Shown: one piece after another, positions 62,959 to 64,000 of the stretch | Layout of the letters: each line of letters starts with the position of its first letter | How positions within the stretch are numbered: position 1 is the first letter of the stretch | Position numbers and translations under genes: made by a program | NCBI RefSeq assembly: GCF_000372725.1 | Contig: NW_005201613.1 | Location: 227,165 to 291,164, forward strand | Source: Emiliania huxleyi CCMP1516 | Lineage: Eukaryota; Haptophyta; Isochrysidales; Noelaerhabdaceae | Reading direction: 5' to 3' | Length of the DNA: 64,000 nt | The notes under the pieces: model-generated | The model's input: the letters and a program-made list of their open reading frames with translations, nothing else | Told to the model about the DNA's origin: nothing | Databases searched by the model: none

Positions 62959-64000
62959 GAATAAGAAATACTGACCGCGTGGGTGCGGCGGGCCGAGAGC
63001 CCAGCTTCAGCCCAGGAGAGGCGGGCAGAGGGGCGAGGCGAGGTGAGGCGCGGCTCTCGGCGGAGCTCAGCCTCCTCTCGGCTACTCTCGGCACATGAGC
63101 TCGAGGCGCGAGAGGCGGTCGTGCGCCGCCTACGAGGAAAGGCGAGAGGGCGAGAGCCTCAAGAAACGACTATCTCCCCATCTCTCCCCATATCTCCCCA
63201 TGTCTCCCCTTTCTCCCCATGTCTCCCCATGTCTCCCCTTTCTCCCCATATCTCCCTATATCTCCCGTTCCGCGTCTCCGCACCGCGAAGGTGCTTTCCC
63301 AGGAGGGCATCGAGGTGGCGACGGTGCCGTCCCATGCCCCCCAAGGAGGACAGGTGTGGGGAGGTGGCGGCTCACTCCCACATGAGCATGGCATGTGCAT
63401 GCGCATGTGCATGTGCATGTGCATGTGCATGCGCATGTGCATGTGCATGTCAGCAGACGATGTGGGCGCGAGCTGGAGACGAGCTGGAGATGAGCGCAGG
63501 CGAGGCGCGGTGGGCGGAGGAGGTGGGCAGAGGAGGTGCGCCGGCAGACCGCTCTCGGACGCTCTCTGGCCCCCCTTCCCCGGCGGCGCCTCTGCGTCGA
63601 CATGTGACTCGGCAACCACCAGCGCGGCGAGCGCGGCGGCGTCGCGCGGCGCCGCCTACCCGTCAGAGATCGTTCTTGACAATCAGTCGCACGAAGGAAG
63701 CGGCGGCGGCGGCGGCGGCGTCGCGGCGAAGCCTCAACGAGGCGACGTCGCAGCGCGGCCGCCTCCGCCCACCTTCCGTGCCGCGCGTAAAACTGGGCGC
63801 CGGAGCGCAGCAGCGCAAGCGGCGCGGCCTCGGCGGAGAGGGCCGCCTACAGAAGCGGGGACGCCGCGCTCGGGAAACGGGCGTGTGGGGGGTGGCCGAG
63901 TCCCGCCTCGGCGGAGAGCCAGGCCGCCTCGAGCGCGGTCGACGCGGCGTCGACGTCGCCCGTCCGCTCGTGCAGCGCGACGAGGGCGCCTGCGGGACGC
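62315..64000 (-). CDS. SRP72: SRP72, signal recognition particle subunit (3' part)
   Basis: The last exon, 62315-62858, encodes the conserved SRP RNA-binding region of SRP72: KKRRSRRSKPRYPKGFDPET, then PPPDPERWLPKRERSNYRPR, then KKDKNRIARGPQGS, ending in a lysine-rich tail KRSNKKKGGKGKW. The block PDPERWLPxRERSxYR is diagnostic. Near the right edge two short exons read as TPR helices: ALVALHERTGDVDAASTALE (ending 63907) and, after a 60-bp GC-AG intron (63847-63906), QFYARHGRWAEAAAL. Exons between about 62859 and 63700 were not resolved; a candidate piece reads AALAALVVAESHVDAEAP near 63600-63650. The 5' part lies outside. SRP72 binds SRP68 and 7SL RNA in the particle that targets ribosomes to the ER. 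Confidence 0.85.
62924..62956. repeat. (AG)n microsatellite
   Basis: About 15 AG units within an SRP72 intron. Confidence 0.9.
63172..63266. repeat. 10-bp array TCTCCCCATA, intronic
   Basis: Eight to nine imperfect copies of TATCTCCCCA or TGTCTCCCCT inside the unresolved SRP72 intron region. Related 10-mers occur at 6656-6690 and 40407-40455, both also inside introns. Confidence 0.85.
63384..63452. repeat. ATGTGC hexamer repeat
   Basis: About eleven copies of GCATGT/GCATGC. It lies in the SRP72 intron region. Confidence 0.9.

Overview
The window is nuclear DNA of a GC-rich microbial eukaryote, most likely a haptophyte alga (Emiliania / Chrysochromulina / Prymnesium type); another marine alga with a similar genome, such as a pelagophyte, cannot be excluded. 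The case rests on split genes whose introns restore clean reading frames, a very high share of GC-AG introns, long microsatellites and 10-bp-period minisatellites, short internal (CCCTAA)n runs, a type I polyketide synthase relic, and large membrane receptors with cysteine-rich repeats and a TIR-like tail of a kind I associate with haptophytes and dinoflagellates. No rRNA, tRNA or CRISPR array was recognised. A 691-base assembly gap lies at 41525-42215.

Layout. 1-5 kb: N-terminal part of a FASTK/OPR-like helical-repeat protein (minus, runs off the left edge), a small unknown CDS and a membrane hybrid histidine kinase. 5-12 kb: an RCC1 relic, a four-exon phytanoyl-CoA-dioxygenase-like gene (plus) and a 1,327-residue EF-hand membrane protein (minus). 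12-20 kb: a compact element with terminal inverted repeats, then minus-strand genes for a cyclophilin, a truncated MATE transporter, an E2-like protein without the active cysteine, a transposon-like fragment, an unknown protein and a GNAT acetyltransferase. 20-33 kb: an F-box protein with mTERF-like repeats, a two-exon 2OG-Fe(II) oxygenase, a heavily frameshifted polyketide synthase pseudogene, and a FEN1/XPG-like nuclease fused to twelve near-identical 37-residue repeats. 33-38 kb: mostly repeats plus a secreted methyltransferase. 38.8-41 kb: a class 3 lipase with three introner-type introns. 42-49 kb: gene-poor, with repeats, telomere-like runs, one small nuclear-type protein and one probable mobile-element ORF. 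49.6-53.7 kb: a glutamine-amidotransferase/aldehyde-dehydrogenase fusion divergent from a TauD-like dioxygenase. 54-64 kb: a short terminal exon, a six-exon CUB/cysteine-rich/TIR receptor and the 3' part of SRP72 (minus, runs off the right edge).

The strongest novelty is in the introns. Four introns in two unrelated genes share one body sequence and sit between direct repeats of exon sequence: the upstream copy supplies the GT or GC donor and the element supplies the AG acceptor. This is the signature of introner transposition. Nine of nineteen reconstructed introns use GC donors, and many show a similar short repeat at both ends. All functions are read from motifs by eye; exon joins were checked for frame by hand, without searches or transcript data.
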